In this document: one piece after another, positions 1 through 8,089 of the stretch
Layout of the letters: each line of letters begins with the position of its first letter
Numbering within the stretch: the stretch's first letter is position 1
DNA from: Saprospiraceae bacterium UBA2365
Lineage (GTDB): Bacteria; Bacteroidota; Bacteroidia; Chitinophagales; Saprospiraceae
Direction of reading: 5' to 3'
DNA length: 64,000 nucleotides
Assembly (NCBI GenBank): GCA_002344345.1
Contig: DDTL01000179.1
Coordinates: forward strand, 1-64,000
Program-made: the position numbers and the translations under genes
Notes under the pieces: model-generated
The model's input: only the letters and a program-made list of their open reading frames with translations
Databases searched by the model: none
What the model was told of the DNA's origin: nothing

Positions 1-1
1 C

Positions 2-157
2 TGGGGACAGGTTAAATATGGTTACGCCTCGACCATTGATCAAATGCTCCAAAGATTGAAATTTGATATTTTATATATAGAAAATATGTCTCTTGGTCTT
101 GATATCAAAATCATTTTCTTTACATTACTCGTGTTGTTCAAAGGTAAAGGAAAGTAG
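2..157 (+). CDS. Polyprenyl-phosphate sugar transferase, C-terminal end (5' part lies outside the window)
   Basis: The frame is open from the window edge and encodes 51 residues before TAG. The sequence begins WGQVKYGYAST and continues with YIENMSLGLDIKIIF. This is the characteristic C-terminus of the WcaJ/EpsL-type bacterial sugar transferases, which transfer a sugar-1-phosphate to undecaprenyl phosphate at the inner membrane to start exopolysaccharide or O-antigen units. Only the last tenth or so of such a protein is visible, so its length, catalytic residues and substrate cannot be judged. A hairpin with a T-run follows at 277-304 and would end this transcript. The family is recognised from the tail motif alone. 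Confidence 0.8.
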   Translation, partial: WGQVKYGYASTIDQMLQRLKFDILYIENMSLGLDIKIIFFTLLVLFKGKGK

Positions 158-223
158 ATATTTTTTAGGAGGAATAGTTTGTTATATTTAGGTTCGAATG
201 AATTGAATTTCAGTTTCAAAAGT

Positions 224-278
224 ATGATATTTCATGTTTATATGTATTCTTATTTGAAAAAATACATGATATTTCATG
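224..278. repeat. Two copies of the palindromic motif ATGATATTTCATG, 42 bp apart
   Basis: The 13-mer ATGATATTTCATG occurs at 224-236 and again at 266-278. Each copy is a near-palindrome with ATGA/TCAT arms, and the second extends to CATGA/TCATG. The spacing of 42 bp is close to four helical turns. The pair lies about 80-130 bp upstream of the -7 box at 359-366, a reasonable place for a regulator to bind. The operator role is inference. Confidence 0.4.
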
Positions 279-304
279 AAAAACTAAGTTTTTCAGCTTT
301 TTTT
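277..304 (+). terminator. Intrinsic terminator after the sugar transferase gene
   Basis: TGAAAAACT and AGTTTTTCA are inverted copies at 277-285 and 287-295, and they are followed by GC and a run of seven T. The hairpin is AT-rich but the T-tract and position, 120 bp past the sugar transferase stop, fit a terminator. Confidence 0.5.
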
Positions 305-358
305 AGTTAAATATTACGTTTTTTTTATATATTTCTATTCAATAAGTGAATATGTTCA

Positions 359-366
359 TATATTTG
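359..366 (+). promoter_or_regulatory. Bacteroidota -7 promoter box for the TPR/PD40/SPOR gene
   Basis: TATATTTG matches the TAnnTTTG -7 consensus of the Bacteroidota housekeeping sigma factor. It lies 38 bp before the ATG at 404. No clear -33 TTTG was found. Confidence 0.5.
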
Positions 367-403
367 TAGTGCATATTGTTTTTTTAATCAAAATTCTTTA
401 AAA

Positions 404-2401
404 ATGAGAAAACTAAGTGTAATACTTATATTTGTTGCGCTTAACATTTTCACTTCCTTTCAACAGGCAGTTCTGGCGCAGGAAAAATCATCCGGAGACA
501 CCCAATTTGAGTTGGGAGCTTACCGTCTTGCCATAGATTCCTACCTTCAGGAACTAAAACAGTATCCTGATAATGCCGCAATCCTTGAAAAACTGGCAAC
601 ATCTTATGCATTGACCAATCAGTCAGTCCGTGCAGCAAGAATGTATGATCAAATGATGCAATCGGGTAAACCTGTCAAACCTGAGCATTTAATCGCTTAC
701 GGGCATATCTTAAGATCAATGGGCTTATTCGATCAGGCTAAATCAATCTATGAAAAATGTGAGGATCCCGCTTATCTGGCAAAAGCTCAGCATTTTGCAA
801 AAATGTCTGGAACTGCCTCTCAAATGATGGGACAAAGGGATGCGTTTGAAGTATCTCTGGTCAGACCAAGCAGTAAAAGTGATGATTTCGGCCCCACTTT
901 CTGGAAAGATGATTTAGTATTCTCCAGTTTTACAAATGATCAGGCAGAAACCAATCCACTGAATTTTAAACGAAATAAACTGAACCTGATCCAGTCAAGA
1001 AATGTTAAAAATGCAATGGTCAGTGCCGAAATGAAATCAGGCAATATAGACTGGCAAGGAGTCCATTCACTGCACTTTTCATCAGATCTGTCAAAAGTTG
1101 TTTTTACTAGAAATAATTTCAGGAACGGAAACAAACAGATCATTGGCAATGAAAAAAATCTGAGTATATATATTGCAGATGTCGACAAAAACGGAGTTTT
1201 TTCCAATGAAACAGCCTTGCCTGTAAATCATACAAATCATTCTGTTGCCTTTGCCTGTTTTGGTGAAGATGTAAATACAGTTTATTTCTCATCCAACATG
1301 CATGGGGACCAGACCGATTTTGATCTGTATGTAATCCATTTTGAACAAAATGCATGGTCAACCCCACAATCTTTGGGATCTAATATCAATACTCCGGGAA
1401 ACGAAATTTCTCCTTATTACGTGAATGGTGTGCTATATTTTTCTTCTGATTTTCATCCGGGATTAGGCGGTTTTGATGTCTTTACGTCTACAAAAATGAA
1501 CGACGTATGGGCGTTGCCTGAAAACCTGGGAAAAGGGATCAATTCTTTAGGTGATGATATCACTCTTGTCTTTGATCCTGAGAGATCTGAATATTTTTAT
1601 GCCTCCAACCGTATAGGTGGCAAGGGTGGTTACGACTTATATTATTCTGTACCATCACAACGGAATTCTGAAGATGAAATGCTGGCACAAAGTTTACCAA
1701 AATCCGTTTCTCTTGAGTCACTCATCGATCCAAATTCAGTAAATATGAAAACAAGTCCGTCTGAACAGGTAGGATTCAGGGATAATGTATTGGCTCCGGA
1801 TGATCTTTCACTGGAAGGTGCCGTTAGAGTTGCATACGGAGAGATCATCAATACGACCATGCGTGTTTATTTTGTTCAGCTAGCCTCAATCACTCAGGAT
1901 AAAGGAAATTATGACAGATACAATGGTTTGATTGAACTTGGAAATGTGTACAGGATCAAAAAGGATAACGCATTCAAGATCAGATTAGGCTACTTTTATG
2001 GAGAAGCAGAAGCAAAAGAAGTTTTGTCAACAGTCAGGAGCAAAGGTTTTAAAGACGCCTTTCTGGTAGAGGAAATGCTCAATGTAAAAGAATTGGAACT
2101 ATTGGTATCCAGGTATTCTTTCCAGAAAAATGCAAAATATGAAAAACCTGCGGTAGAAAGCAGTTATAAAGTTCGACTTGCAGCATATTCCAATCCGCTC
2201 TATTTCGATGTGGAAAAAGTAAAAGACCTTGGCATGATTGAACAATGGTCGAAAGATAAATGGACTATTTTTATCTTGAGCGGTTTTGAAACCATTGAAC
2301 AAGCTAAAAATTCACAGATCAAAGCTATAAACAGAGGATTTACTGGTGCTGAATTAGTCCTCGATTCCGATGGGGTTTTGACCCGGGTGAATGAAAATTA
2401 A
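404..2401 (+). CDS. Secreted TPR / PD40 beta-propeller protein with two C-terminal SPOR-like domains
   Basis: The 665-residue product starts with a signal peptide (residues 1 to about 25, ending VLAQEK). TPR-type helices follow at about 33-130 (FELGAYRLAIDSYLQEL). PD40/WD40-like blades lie at about 160-415, including NGVLYFSSDFHPGLGGFDV and EYFYASNRIGGKGGYDLYY. Two SPOR-like units close the protein, at about 487-560 (YFVQLAS) and 588-660 (YKVRLAAYS). The TPR plus PD40 layout is that of PorE of the type IX secretion system, but PorE ends in an OmpA peptidoglycan-binding domain whereas this protein ends in SPOR-like domains, which bind denuded peptidoglycan. A periplasmic envelope or T9SS-linked scaffold is inferred. 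Two OmpA-domain proteins follow on the same strand. A promoter box lies at 359 and a terminator at 2422. Confidence 0.8.
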   Translation: MRKLSVILIFVALNIFTSFQQAVLAQEKSSGDTQFELGAYRLAIDSYLQELKQYPDNAAILEKLATSYALTNQSVRAARMYDQMMQSGKPVKPEHLIAYGHILRSMGLFDQAKSIYEKCEDPAYLAKAQHFAKMSGTASQMMGQRDAFEVSLVRPSSKSDDFGPTFWKDDLVFSSFTNDQAETNPLNFKRNKLNLIQSRNVKNAMVSAEMKSGNIDWQGVHSLHFSSDLSKVVFTRNNFRNGNKQIIGNEKNLSIYIADVDKNGVFSNETALPVNHTNHSVAFACFGEDVNTVYFSSNMHGDQTDFDLYVIHFEQNAWSTPQSLGSNINTPGNEISPYYVNGVLYFSSDFHPGLGGFDVFTSTKMNDVWALPENLGKGINSLGDDITLVFDPERSEYFYASNRIGGKGGYDLYYSVPSQRNSEDEMLAQSLPKSVSLESLIDPNSVNMKTSPSEQVGFRDNVLAPDDLSLEGAVRVAYGEIINTTMRVYFVQLASITQDKGNYDRYNGLIELGNVYRIKKDNAFKIRLGYFYGEAEAKEVLSTVRSKGFKDAFLVEEMLNVKELELLVSRYSFQKNAKYEKPAVESSYKVRLAAYSNPLYFDVEKVKDLGMIEQWSKDKWTIFILSGFETIEQAKNSQIKAINRGFTGAELVLDSDGVLTRVNEN

Positions 2402-2421
2402 GGATTTTGATTACAAACTTT

Positions 2422-2451
2422 GGGGGTTCAAATTTTGAACCCTCTTTTTTT
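2422..2451 (+). terminator. Intrinsic terminator after the TPR/PD40/SPOR gene
   Basis: GGGTTCAAA and TTTGAACCC form a stem around a short AT loop, 20 bp after the stop codon. A T-rich tract beginning at 2443 follows directly. Confidence 0.75.
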
Positions 2452-2534
2452 ATCTTTAGTTTGAGGCAGACCTCAAAATATATACTGAAATCAGGCATTT
2501 TTCGTTTAGAAAATGTATCGTGTTGAGTATTATA

Positions 2535-2680
2535 CATCCTGAGCCGGACGAGCCGGAATCAAAGAGTAAATTGATTTATGAAGCTCTACGGAGTAAATAT
2601 TCTTTGTGGCATTATTTCTTAGATCAAAATTCTTCAAAGTTCTGCCAAATAATACATGAATTCAACTTTTTATATACTAA
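2535..2680. repeat. Interspersed repeat family A, copy A1 (short form)
   Basis: The stretch begins GAGCCGGACGAGCCGGAATC and ends with TCAAAGTTCTGCCAAATAAT and GAATTCAACTTTTTA. The same head and tail recur at about 22192, 41293 and 43194 with small changes. This copy lacks the extra central segment of the longer forms. It fills most of the 390-bp gap between the first two genes. A reading frame of 80 codons through it (2520-2762) is rejected as a gene because it is simply repeat sequence. Confidence 0.75.
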
Positions 2681-2753
2681 AGTCCAAACTACAGAAAACC
2701 ACATTAAAATAAAAGATAATTCATGTTCCTCTTCTAGTAAAGCACAATATTTT

Positions 2754-2761
2754 TATATTTG
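2754..2761 (+). promoter_or_regulatory. -7 box for the propeller/SprB/OmpA gene
   Basis: TATATTTG matches TAnnTTTG. It lies 31 bp before the ATG at 2792 and overlaps the alternative upstream start at 2759, which argues for the downstream ATG. Confidence 0.5.
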
Positions 2762-2791
2762 ATTTATATTTTAGAAGCTAATTCATTTCAT

Positions 2792-4573
2792 ATGCGTGCC
2801 ATACCACTTATTTTCAGTTTTTTTCTTTTCACTGCAGTATTGATTCAAGCCCAAAATAACTATGAGCTGGTAAAATACCCTGACTTGCCTGAATCTATTA
2901 CTGTCTTCGATATTTTCATGCGCAAGGATGGTTCGGTATACCTTGGTACTGATAAAGGAATGTATTACATCAATTCCTTTGAAGATGAAGCTAAAAGAGT
3001 TTTTGCCGGCAATGCTGTTGTTTCTCTGACATCCGGTCCAGGCCAAAATGTGATATATTACGGTGGAGGTGCTCATTTTGGCAGTACAGAAGACTTTCTT
3101 AACCACCAATTGGATGATCCCACGGCTTCAATCAGTGATATGTTGGTTTCTGGTAATTTTCTCTGGATTGCCACAGACAAAGGATTGTACAAGTTTAATC
3201 TGAAAAATCCGGAAAATTTCAGAAAATATACAAGTAAAAATTCCAAACTATTTACTGACCAGATCAACTTCCTTTATGAAGATGCTTATGGAATTCTTTG
3301 GGTTGGTACTAAAAGGGGAGTCGTTCGTATTGAAAACGATCACTGGAAGTCATGGGAAAGGCAATCTATGGAAAGCGTGTATGAGAATCAGGAAGGATTA
3401 TGGCTTTTAGCTGAGAATAGTTTGTGGAATATTGAAAATTTTAATAAACGGAACAGATGGAATGACGCAGCATTGCAGGATGGCTTGAAAAAAGGAAAAG
3501 TCAATGCGATCGCCCTGGACTCAGAAGGAAGGCTCCTGATCGCATCTGAATTATTAACCAGGTTTAATCCCTATACTGGTAAAATTGAACGCTATGGCCA
3601 GGATCTTGGCCTGATCAGCGAAAAATGCCTGTCCTTAGCTGTAGATGATAATGATAAAATCTGGATAGGTACTGAAGGCAATGGGTTGTATACAGTGGGT
3701 TTCAAAGCAAGACCCCCAAAGGAAAAATCGACTTTGCCATTGGAAATCGTATTGACCGGGAGAGCTCCTTCCTGTCATGAATCTACTGATGGCAGCGCCA
3801 AACTGAGTATCAAAAACGGTCATCCGCCTTACAGGATCAGTTGGTCTAACGGCGCTCAGGATGTTCAGCAAATTTTCGGATTAAAGAGTGGGCAATACAG
3901 GGTAACCGTTACCGATAGCGACAATCAATTGATCGATTCAAGGGTACAATTAACTGATCCTCCAAAACTTGAATTGGTTTTGGATGAATTGATTGAAGAC
4001 GGTACAGGTGGAAGAATGGCTGCAAAATTCACCTATTCCGGAGGTTCTCCTGGTTATATTTTAGAAGTCGACGGGCAACAATCAAAAAATCCTGCTACCG
4101 GTTTGGGAAAAGGACGGCATAATGCAGTACTGACCGACATGATGGGATGTATAAGCAGCCTGACATTTGAAGTAGAATCTGAAACGGAACAAATGGCACT
4201 GGAAATCGATAAAATTGAGGTTGGACAGATAGTCAGGATCAATCAATTGTTTTTCCAGCCTGACTCAACTACCATTACACAGGCATCCATCCCTGTTTTG
4301 AATGAGGTATTTGACTTTCTGAATGCGAATCCCAAGATCATCATTGAAATCGGAGGACATACAAATAGCCTTCCTCCCGATGATTACTGTGACCGTTTGT
4401 CGCTCGAACGTGCAAAAAGCGTGTCAGAATATCTGATCTCAAAAGGTATTGATGCTAACAGAATCACGTATAAAGGCTATGGTAAAAGAAATCCGATCGC
4501 TTCAAATGCAACTGTTGACGGGCGGCGGCGCAACCAAAGGGTTGAATTGAAAATTCTCAGTCTGGGCGAGTAA
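2792..4573 (+). CDS. Secreted beta-propeller protein with SprB repeat and C-terminal OmpA domain
   Basis: The 593-residue product opens with a signal peptide (MRAIPLIFSFFLF to QAQ). The ATG at 2792 is chosen because it begins that peptide and the -7 box at 2754-2761 would cover an earlier start. Two-component-regulator-type propeller blades occupy about residues 40-300 (ILWVGTKRGVVRIEN, KIWIGTEGNGLYTV). A SprB-type repeat follows at about 320-395 (SCHESTDGSAKLSIKNG then PPYRISWSNG). The C-terminal 120 residues are an OmpA-like domain with IGGHTN and RLSLERAKSV, expected to bind peptidoglycan. SprB repeats are typical of gliding adhesins, so a wall-anchored envelope role is likely. No HTH or kinase domain is present, so this is not a classical sensor despite the propeller. 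It lies between two other envelope genes on the same strand. Confidence 0.8.
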   Translation: MRAIPLIFSFFLFTAVLIQAQNNYELVKYPDLPESITVFDIFMRKDGSVYLGTDKGMYYINSFEDEAKRVFAGNAVVSLTSGPGQNVIYYGGGAHFGSTEDFLNHQLDDPTASISDMLVSGNFLWIATDKGLYKFNLKNPENFRKYTSKNSKLFTDQINFLYEDAYGILWVGTKRGVVRIENDHWKSWERQSMESVYENQEGLWLLAENSLWNIENFNKRNRWNDAALQDGLKKGKVNAIALDSEGRLLIASELLTRFNPYTGKIERYGQDLGLISEKCLSLAVDDNDKIWIGTEGNGLYTVGFKARPPKEKSTLPLEIVLTGRAPSCHESTDGSAKLSIKNGHPPYRISWSNGAQDVQQIFGLKSGQYRVTVTDSDNQLIDSRVQLTDPPKLELVLDELIEDGTGGRMAAKFTYSGGSPGYILEVDGQQSKNPATGLGKGRHNAVLTDMMGCISSLTFEVESETEQMALEIDKIEVGQIVRINQLFFQPDSTTITQASIPVLNEVFDFLNANPKIIIEIGGHTNSLPPDDYCDRLSLERAKSVSEYLISKGIDANRITYKGYGKRNPIASNATVDGRRRNQRVELKILSLGE

Positions 4574-4771
4574 TTCAATGGAATAGGACATGATTAAATA
4601 TCTTTATCATATCATTAATTCTGGTGACTGGATCTTCAAACAAATCTGGATGCTGTTGTAACGAAAGACTAAATATCTGAATCTTAATATAAATCCGGCA
4701 TTTTAAACATATTTAAAGCGCTATTTATGCTTAATTTGCTGGGATAGTATTGAAAACACTATAATATATGC

Positions 4772-4779
4772 TATTTTTG
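4772..4779 (+). promoter_or_regulatory. -7 box for the TSP3/OmpA gene
   Basis: TATTTTTG matches TAnnTTTG and lies 33 bp before the chosen ATG at 4813. It falls inside the longer reading frame that could start at 4768, so that earlier start is unlikely. Confidence 0.5.
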
Positions 4780-4812
4780 CATGGCATAGCATTGAATTTT
4801 TATAATTGTACC

Positions 4813-6555
4813 ATGATGAATAAAGTTTTTTACGTAGTTATAATTTGGTTTTGCCTGTTTCAAACTGCAAACTCACAACAAGATATCTATCAGCATGAGA
4901 TCGGTTTGAAAACCATTTTCCTGGATTACCAAACGATGAATGGAGGTCAATTCGCTACCTTCAAGGATTATAGTCAGGGACTGGAATTGATATATCTTCA
5001 TCGCTTTGACGGTAAGATCAAAGTTGGAATTCCCCTTAGGGTAGGGGTGATTAAAGATTCATTGTTTCAAAAAAGAACCACCATACTTGGAGGAGATGTG
5101 ATTGCTCAATATCATTTTCTGAATAATAAAATGAAACTTGTACCTTATATTTTGGCTGGAACCGGACTTACAAAAGAACTGGGTGGAAGCAGTAATGTGC
5201 AGTTTCCTGTCGGAGTGGGACTCAATTTCAGGGTAAATGAAAGGGCTTATATCAACTGGCAGTCGGAATTCAGGTTAAGTCTGGGAGAAAGCAGAAATAA
5301 TTTTCATCATGGTATAGGGATCAAATTTATGTTCGGTAAAGCTAAAGATACATCAAAAAGCAAAACCAAGACGAAAACAGATCCTGTTGTGATCGACTCC
5401 GATATGGATGGTATACCTGATTATCTGGATTTATGTCCAAAAGTGGCAGGATTGACCGAATTCCATGGTTGCCCGGATGCAGACAAAGACGGTGTGCCTG
5501 ATTATATGGATGCTTGTCCTGATGTACCAGGATTACCAAAACATAATGGTTGTCCGGATGCAGATGGTGACGGTACCCCTGATCATTTGGATGATTGTCC
5601 GAAAGTTGCCGGACCATCCTCAAGTAAAGGATGTCCTGAAACCAAAGTATTGGATGGTGATGGTGATGGGGTTGCTGATGTCATGGATAAATGTCCGGGT
5701 ACTCCAAAAGGTGTTGCCATCGATAAAGATGGTTGTCCGATAGATGAAGATGCTGATGGTGTTCCGGATCACCAGGATAAATGTGCCAATACTCCGCGTG
5801 GCGCAACAGTCAATAAAGATGGGTGCCCTTCTGATACGGATGGTGATGGCGTGCCTGATTATATGGACAGATGCAACAATACGCCAAAAGGTTCAATTGT
5901 TGACGAAAGTGGTTGCATTTTGGTAGATGTGGATGATAAAGATTACGACGGAGTACCGGATCATCTTGATAAATGTGCAGATACACCGAGAGGCAGCAAA
6001 GTTAACCGGGATGGTTGCCCTGACAGGGATGGAGACGGTGTTTTGGACCATCTCGACAAATGTCCTGAAAAGCCAGGATTGCAGGTTTATGAGGGCTGTC
6101 CTGACAGTGACGGAGACGGTGTGCCGGATCATTTGGACAAGTGTCCCAATACAGCAGGTCCGGTTTGGAATAACGGCTGTCCTGAGATTAAAAAAGAAGA
6201 TCAGGAAACTCTGAATGTTGCGATGCGTTCTGTCCAATTTGAAACAGGCATGGCGGTTCTTAAGCCCGAATCCTATAAAACTCTTGGGCAAATCGTCCAG
6301 ATCATGAATAAATATCCGGATTACAACCTTTCCATCAGCGGACATACGGACAATACCGGATCCCCATTCAAAAATCAGATATTATCAGAAGACCGGGCTG
6401 AAGCATGTTTTGATTTCCTTACGGGAAGCGGAGTGAATTCACAAAGAATGACACATACAGGTTACGGGGATACGAGACCGATCGCCTCCAATGGTTCTGT
6501 CGAAGGCAGAGCCCTGAACAGAAGAGTGGAATTTAAGTTGGTGCCGGGGAAATAA
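4813..6555 (+). CDS. OmpA-family outer-membrane protein with nine thrombospondin type 3 calcium-binding repeats
   Basis: The 580-residue product has a signal peptide (MMNKVFYVVIIWFCLF to NSQ). About 165 residues of beta-barrel-like sequence follow, ending near HGIGIKFMFGK. Next come nine Asp-rich repeats of the type DxDxDGxxDxxDxCP, for example DADKDGVPDYMDACP and DSDGDGVPDHLDKCP. The last 110 residues are an OmpA-like peptidoglycan-binding domain (SISGHTDNTGS, SEDRAEACFDFL, GYGDTRPIASN). TSP3 repeats bind calcium and form a stiff linker in OprF-like proteins, so this protein probably tethers the outer membrane to the wall. The ATG at 4813 begins the signal peptide and lies downstream of the -7 box at 4772. 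A strong hairpin terminator follows at 6589. Confidence 0.88.
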   Translation: MMNKVFYVVIIWFCLFQTANSQQDIYQHEIGLKTIFLDYQTMNGGQFATFKDYSQGLELIYLHRFDGKIKVGIPLRVGVIKDSLFQKRTTILGGDVIAQYHFLNNKMKLVPYILAGTGLTKELGGSSNVQFPVGVGLNFRVNERAYINWQSEFRLSLGESRNNFHHGIGIKFMFGKAKDTSKSKTKTKTDPVVIDSDMDGIPDYLDLCPKVAGLTEFHGCPDADKDGVPDYMDACPDVPGLPKHNGCPDADGDGTPDHLDDCPKVAGPSSSKGCPETKVLDGDGDGVADVMDKCPGTPKGVAIDKDGCPIDEDADGVPDHQDKCANTPRGATVNKDGCPSDTDGDGVPDYMDRCNNTPKGSIVDESGCILVDVDDKDYDGVPDHLDKCADTPRGSKVNRDGCPDRDGDGVLDHLDKCPEKPGLQVYEGCPDSDGDGVPDHLDKCPNTAGPVWNNGCPEIKKEDQETLNVAMRSVQFETGMAVLKPESYKTLGQIVQIMNKYPDYNLSISGHTDNTGSPFKNQILSEDRAEACFDFLTGSGVNSQRMTHTGYGDTRPIASNGSVEGRALNRRVEFKLVPGK

Positions 6556-6588
6556 TTCAAAATCGCCTTTAACAGGCTTAAAAATAAG

Positions 6589-6621
6589 AAAAGACTCTTA
6601 TGTTATGCATAAGGGTCTTTT
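6589..6621 (+). terminator. Intrinsic terminator after the TSP3/OmpA gene
   Basis: AAAAGACTCTTATG (6589-6602) and CATAAGGGTCTTTT (6608-6621) form a 14-bp stem with one wobble pair and a 5-nt loop. It starts 33 bp after the stop codon. Confidence 0.8.
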
Positions 6622-6681
6622 GATATAAATAATGTTCTAATAAAATTCCTGACCTACATTTTTTGAAAATTACTGAAAGAC

Positions 6682-6704
6682 TATCCTGGCCAGGATATTT
6701 TTTT
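6682..6704 (+). terminator. Perfect palindrome followed by a T-run (possible second terminator)
   Basis: TATCCTGGCCAGGATA is a perfect 16-bp palindrome at 6682-6697, followed by seven T. It could act as a back-up terminator on the plus strand. The remainder of the gap up to the pseudogene end at 6866 shows nothing recognisable. Confidence 0.4.
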
Positions 6705-6865
6705 ATAACCGAATCTTTTCTGAACCGAAATAGATCACATAAAACATTATCACCGGATTATCCTGTTCAACTACCAAATTCCCTGATACTGATTGTCCTT
6801 TATCGTTACACTCAAAATATTTAAGCGTCTGTTTTTAATGCACATTAAGCAATGGATTTATTATT

Positions 6866-7831
6866 TCAGTCTATCCATTTTCTCTCAAAAGGTTTATTAT
6901 AAATAGTTGCTGCATATAAAGGAAAATGGGATGGATACATTTCTTTTGTGCCCAGGATGTAAACCTTTTCAGCATGTGCAATCATAAAAAAGTCAACAAA
7001 TGATTTTAAATAAACCTCGCGCTTTTCTCCGAAAGTACAATCCATATGAACCACTCTTCCAGGTATGGTATATACTTGGTCAATTCCATTAATTTCCGTT
7101 AAAAAACGGGTACTGTCAGATGTAACTAAAACCGGACAATTATTTTTTTCAATTAATTCCCTCAAAGACTGCACACAAAGTTCTATCAATTTCTTTTGTT
7201 TTCTCTTTGGAGCAGACCTGAAATGGTATTCTTTAAAGTCCCCTAAAAGAGATTGAAACCGAAATGTACACGAGATATATTTCTTCCCTATTTTTTCAAG
7301 GTGGTGGTCTATCTAGTCTTGAGGAAGCTTTGTCGGCACGAATAATTCGTGAAATAAGCTGGCAAAATCGAATTGTTCCCCAAATTTTTTATTTATTTTT
7401 TCAAGATAATTATAATTTTGCATATACACGATATTGCTTATTTAAGGGAATTCCTTAAACATTCTTTTTACACCCGGATATTTTTTGAGGACTCTATACC
7501 TGACATCCCATACAGAATTGCTCAATTCCGTTACATCTGGAATCCAATCGTACTGATTAGGTATCAAATAATCAGTCAGATTAAATGGGTGAGTAAATAA
7601 TATTTTAAAATTTGAATGAGTTGCTTTTGAAAGTGCATATAATGAAACCATTCCCTTAAAACGATCTGTCAAGCCTTTGGAACTCCTCGTCCCATCAGCC
7701 ACTGAAATGATCATGGGCGCCATTTTTGAGTAATGAAAAGAATGGTATTTAATTAGCAAAATCCATTCTTTAATCCCATAAGCATAAATTAAGCGTAAAA
7801 AGTTTTTGACTATAAAATCAAAATGGATCAT
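6866..7831 (-). pseudogene. Fucosyltransferase-like gene inactivated by two in-frame stop codons
   Basis: One continuous frame of 322 codons runs from ATG at 7831 to TGA at 6866. It is broken by TAA at 7442-7444 and TAG at 7313-7315, and all pieces are in the same frame. The N-terminal piece has ADGTRSSKGLTDRFKGMVSL and LTDYLIPNQYDW, like the G-x-x-D-R-x-x-G motif of NodZ/FUT8-type fucosyltransferases. The middle reads INKKFGEQFDFASLF, and the C-terminal piece has VYTIPGRVVHMD, VYLKSFVDFFMIAHAEKVY and SHFPLYAATI. The family call rests on motif resemblance. Since there is no frameshift and the text between the stops still reads as protein, the decay looks recent. A MITE-like element lies 44 bp upstream of the start, so loss of the promoter may have come first. 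Intact homologues would act on cell-surface glycans. Confidence 0.75.
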
Positions 7832-7874
7832 TCATTTGTATTTTGAAGAAAATATGATTATCGTATACAAGATT

Positions 7875-8040
7875 GAGTCTGCTCCGAAAAGTCTTTGCCC
7901 TCTAAAATTCCACTTAAAGGGGACTTTTAATTTGTTGGATATCAATCGTTTACCTTTAATCTTGTGCTGACCTTCAGCGTCAGTAGGTTGGGGCAAAAAA
8001 CGAATGGAAATCATCAAACTGGACTTTTCGGAGCAGACCC
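7875..8040. mobile_element. MITE-like element, full copy 1
   Basis: This 166-bp element begins with GAGTCTGCTCCGAAAAGTC and ends with the near-exact inverted copy GACTTTTCGGAGCAGACCC at 8022-8040. Internal arms (ATCAATCGTTT and AAAACGAATGGAAAT) are also inverted, so the whole unit can fold on itself. The centre carries GCGTCAGTAGGTTGG. It contains no gene. It sits between the start of the broken fucosyltransferase and the 3' end of the nucleoside phosphorylase. No clean target-site duplication is visible at this copy. Confidence 0.8.
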
Positions 8041-8089
8041 AGGATGCTATAATTCAATAAGATTCGTTAAAATGATGATGTTGAATTCA

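Noticed and set aside
2520..2762. An 80-codon plus-strand frame
   Set aside because: It coincides with repeat family A copy A1; the translated sequence recurs in pieces wherever the repeat occurs and matches no protein pattern.
5342..6345. Several long frames on both strands within the TSP3 region
   Set aside because: They are shadows of the Asp/Gly-rich repeats of the OmpA-family gene; the codon periodicity belongs to the plus-strand protein with clear motifs.
7205..7250. A stretch with GAGCAGACC resembling a MITE end
   Set aside because: It lies inside the fucosyltransferase-like frame in sequence that reads as protein; only about nine bases match.
7313..7444. Programmed readthrough or stop-codon recoding in the fucosyltransferase-like gene
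   Set aside because: Two different stops (TAA and TAG) occur, with no structured recoding signal, and other genes in the window end normally with these codons.
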